From assembly GCA_900555175.1 (NCBI GenBank), contig USJT01000092.1, positions 1-5,398 of the forward strand: DNA of 5,398 bases, read 5' to 3'. This DNA comes from an uncultured bacterium (lineage in GTDB: Bacteria; Cyanobacteriota; Vampirovibrionia; Gastranaerophilales; Gastranaerophilaceae). The position numbers and the translations under genes were made by a program. Below, piece after piece: positions 5,360 through 5,398 of the stretch (the first letter of the stretch is position 1; each line of letters starts with the position of its first letter). The notes beneath the pieces are model-generated. The model was not told the origin of the DNA and did not search any database. It saw nothing but the letters and a program-made list of their open reading frames with translations.

Positions 5360-5398
5360 TTAAATTACATATAAATCCCTTTTATACAAAAAATAGCG

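Overview
The window is AT-rich, with A/T-loaded third codon positions and long Asn/Lys/Ile-rich proteins. My best guess for the source is a gut-type member of Candidatus Gastranaerophilales (Melainabacteria/Vampirovibrionia). The guess rests on composition and on a short N-terminal signature, MKI/MRI followed by Asn-rich sequence and then an (N)F-x-G/A motif. It appears on otherwise unrelated proteins here, and I remember it from predicted proteins of that order. This is recollection and inference, not a database result.

Layout from left to right. Positions 1-105 (+) hold the last 34 codons of a membrane protein. Converging on it at 129-521 (-) is a 130-residue protein of unknown function with a very good ribosome binding site. 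A perfect 34-base palindromic terminator at 588-621 ends a leftward unit made of a MarR-family repressor (864-1271) and, downstream of it, a cupin gene that has lost its N-terminal half (629-841). The marR promoter is unusually clear: TTGACA, a 17-base spacer, TACAAT. A perfect 12-base palindrome fills most of the spacer, and an 11/12 copy of it lies at the broken edge of the cupin remnant. The simplest reading is an autoregulated repressor whose former target gene was partly deleted.

The 400-base gap before the next gene (1284-1685) holds three copies of a short palindromic repeat. Each has 8-base arms and a 5-base loop. The arm sequences differ between copies but stay fully paired, as in REP- or MITE-like dispersed repeats.

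The right half reads rightward. A 654-residue unrecognised protein (1686-3650) has the N-terminal tag, a long helical body, a proline-rich linker and a basic tail. Its stop overlaps by ATGA the start of a 31-codon reading frame (3647-3742), which begins like another tagged N-terminus but stops early. In a different frame follows a 481-codon gene (TTG at 3801 to 5246). It is a class I/II aminotransferase that has lost about 175-180 central residues, including the PLP lysine, fused to a GNAT-like acetyltransferase domain. The 31-codon frame is probably the displaced N-terminus of this gene.

Overall this looks like an accessory region with ongoing gene decay (cupin, aminotransferase core, displaced N-terminus, possibly a remnant at the right edge) next to lineage-specific proteins. 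I see no CRISPR array, no tRNA or rRNA, and no transposase.
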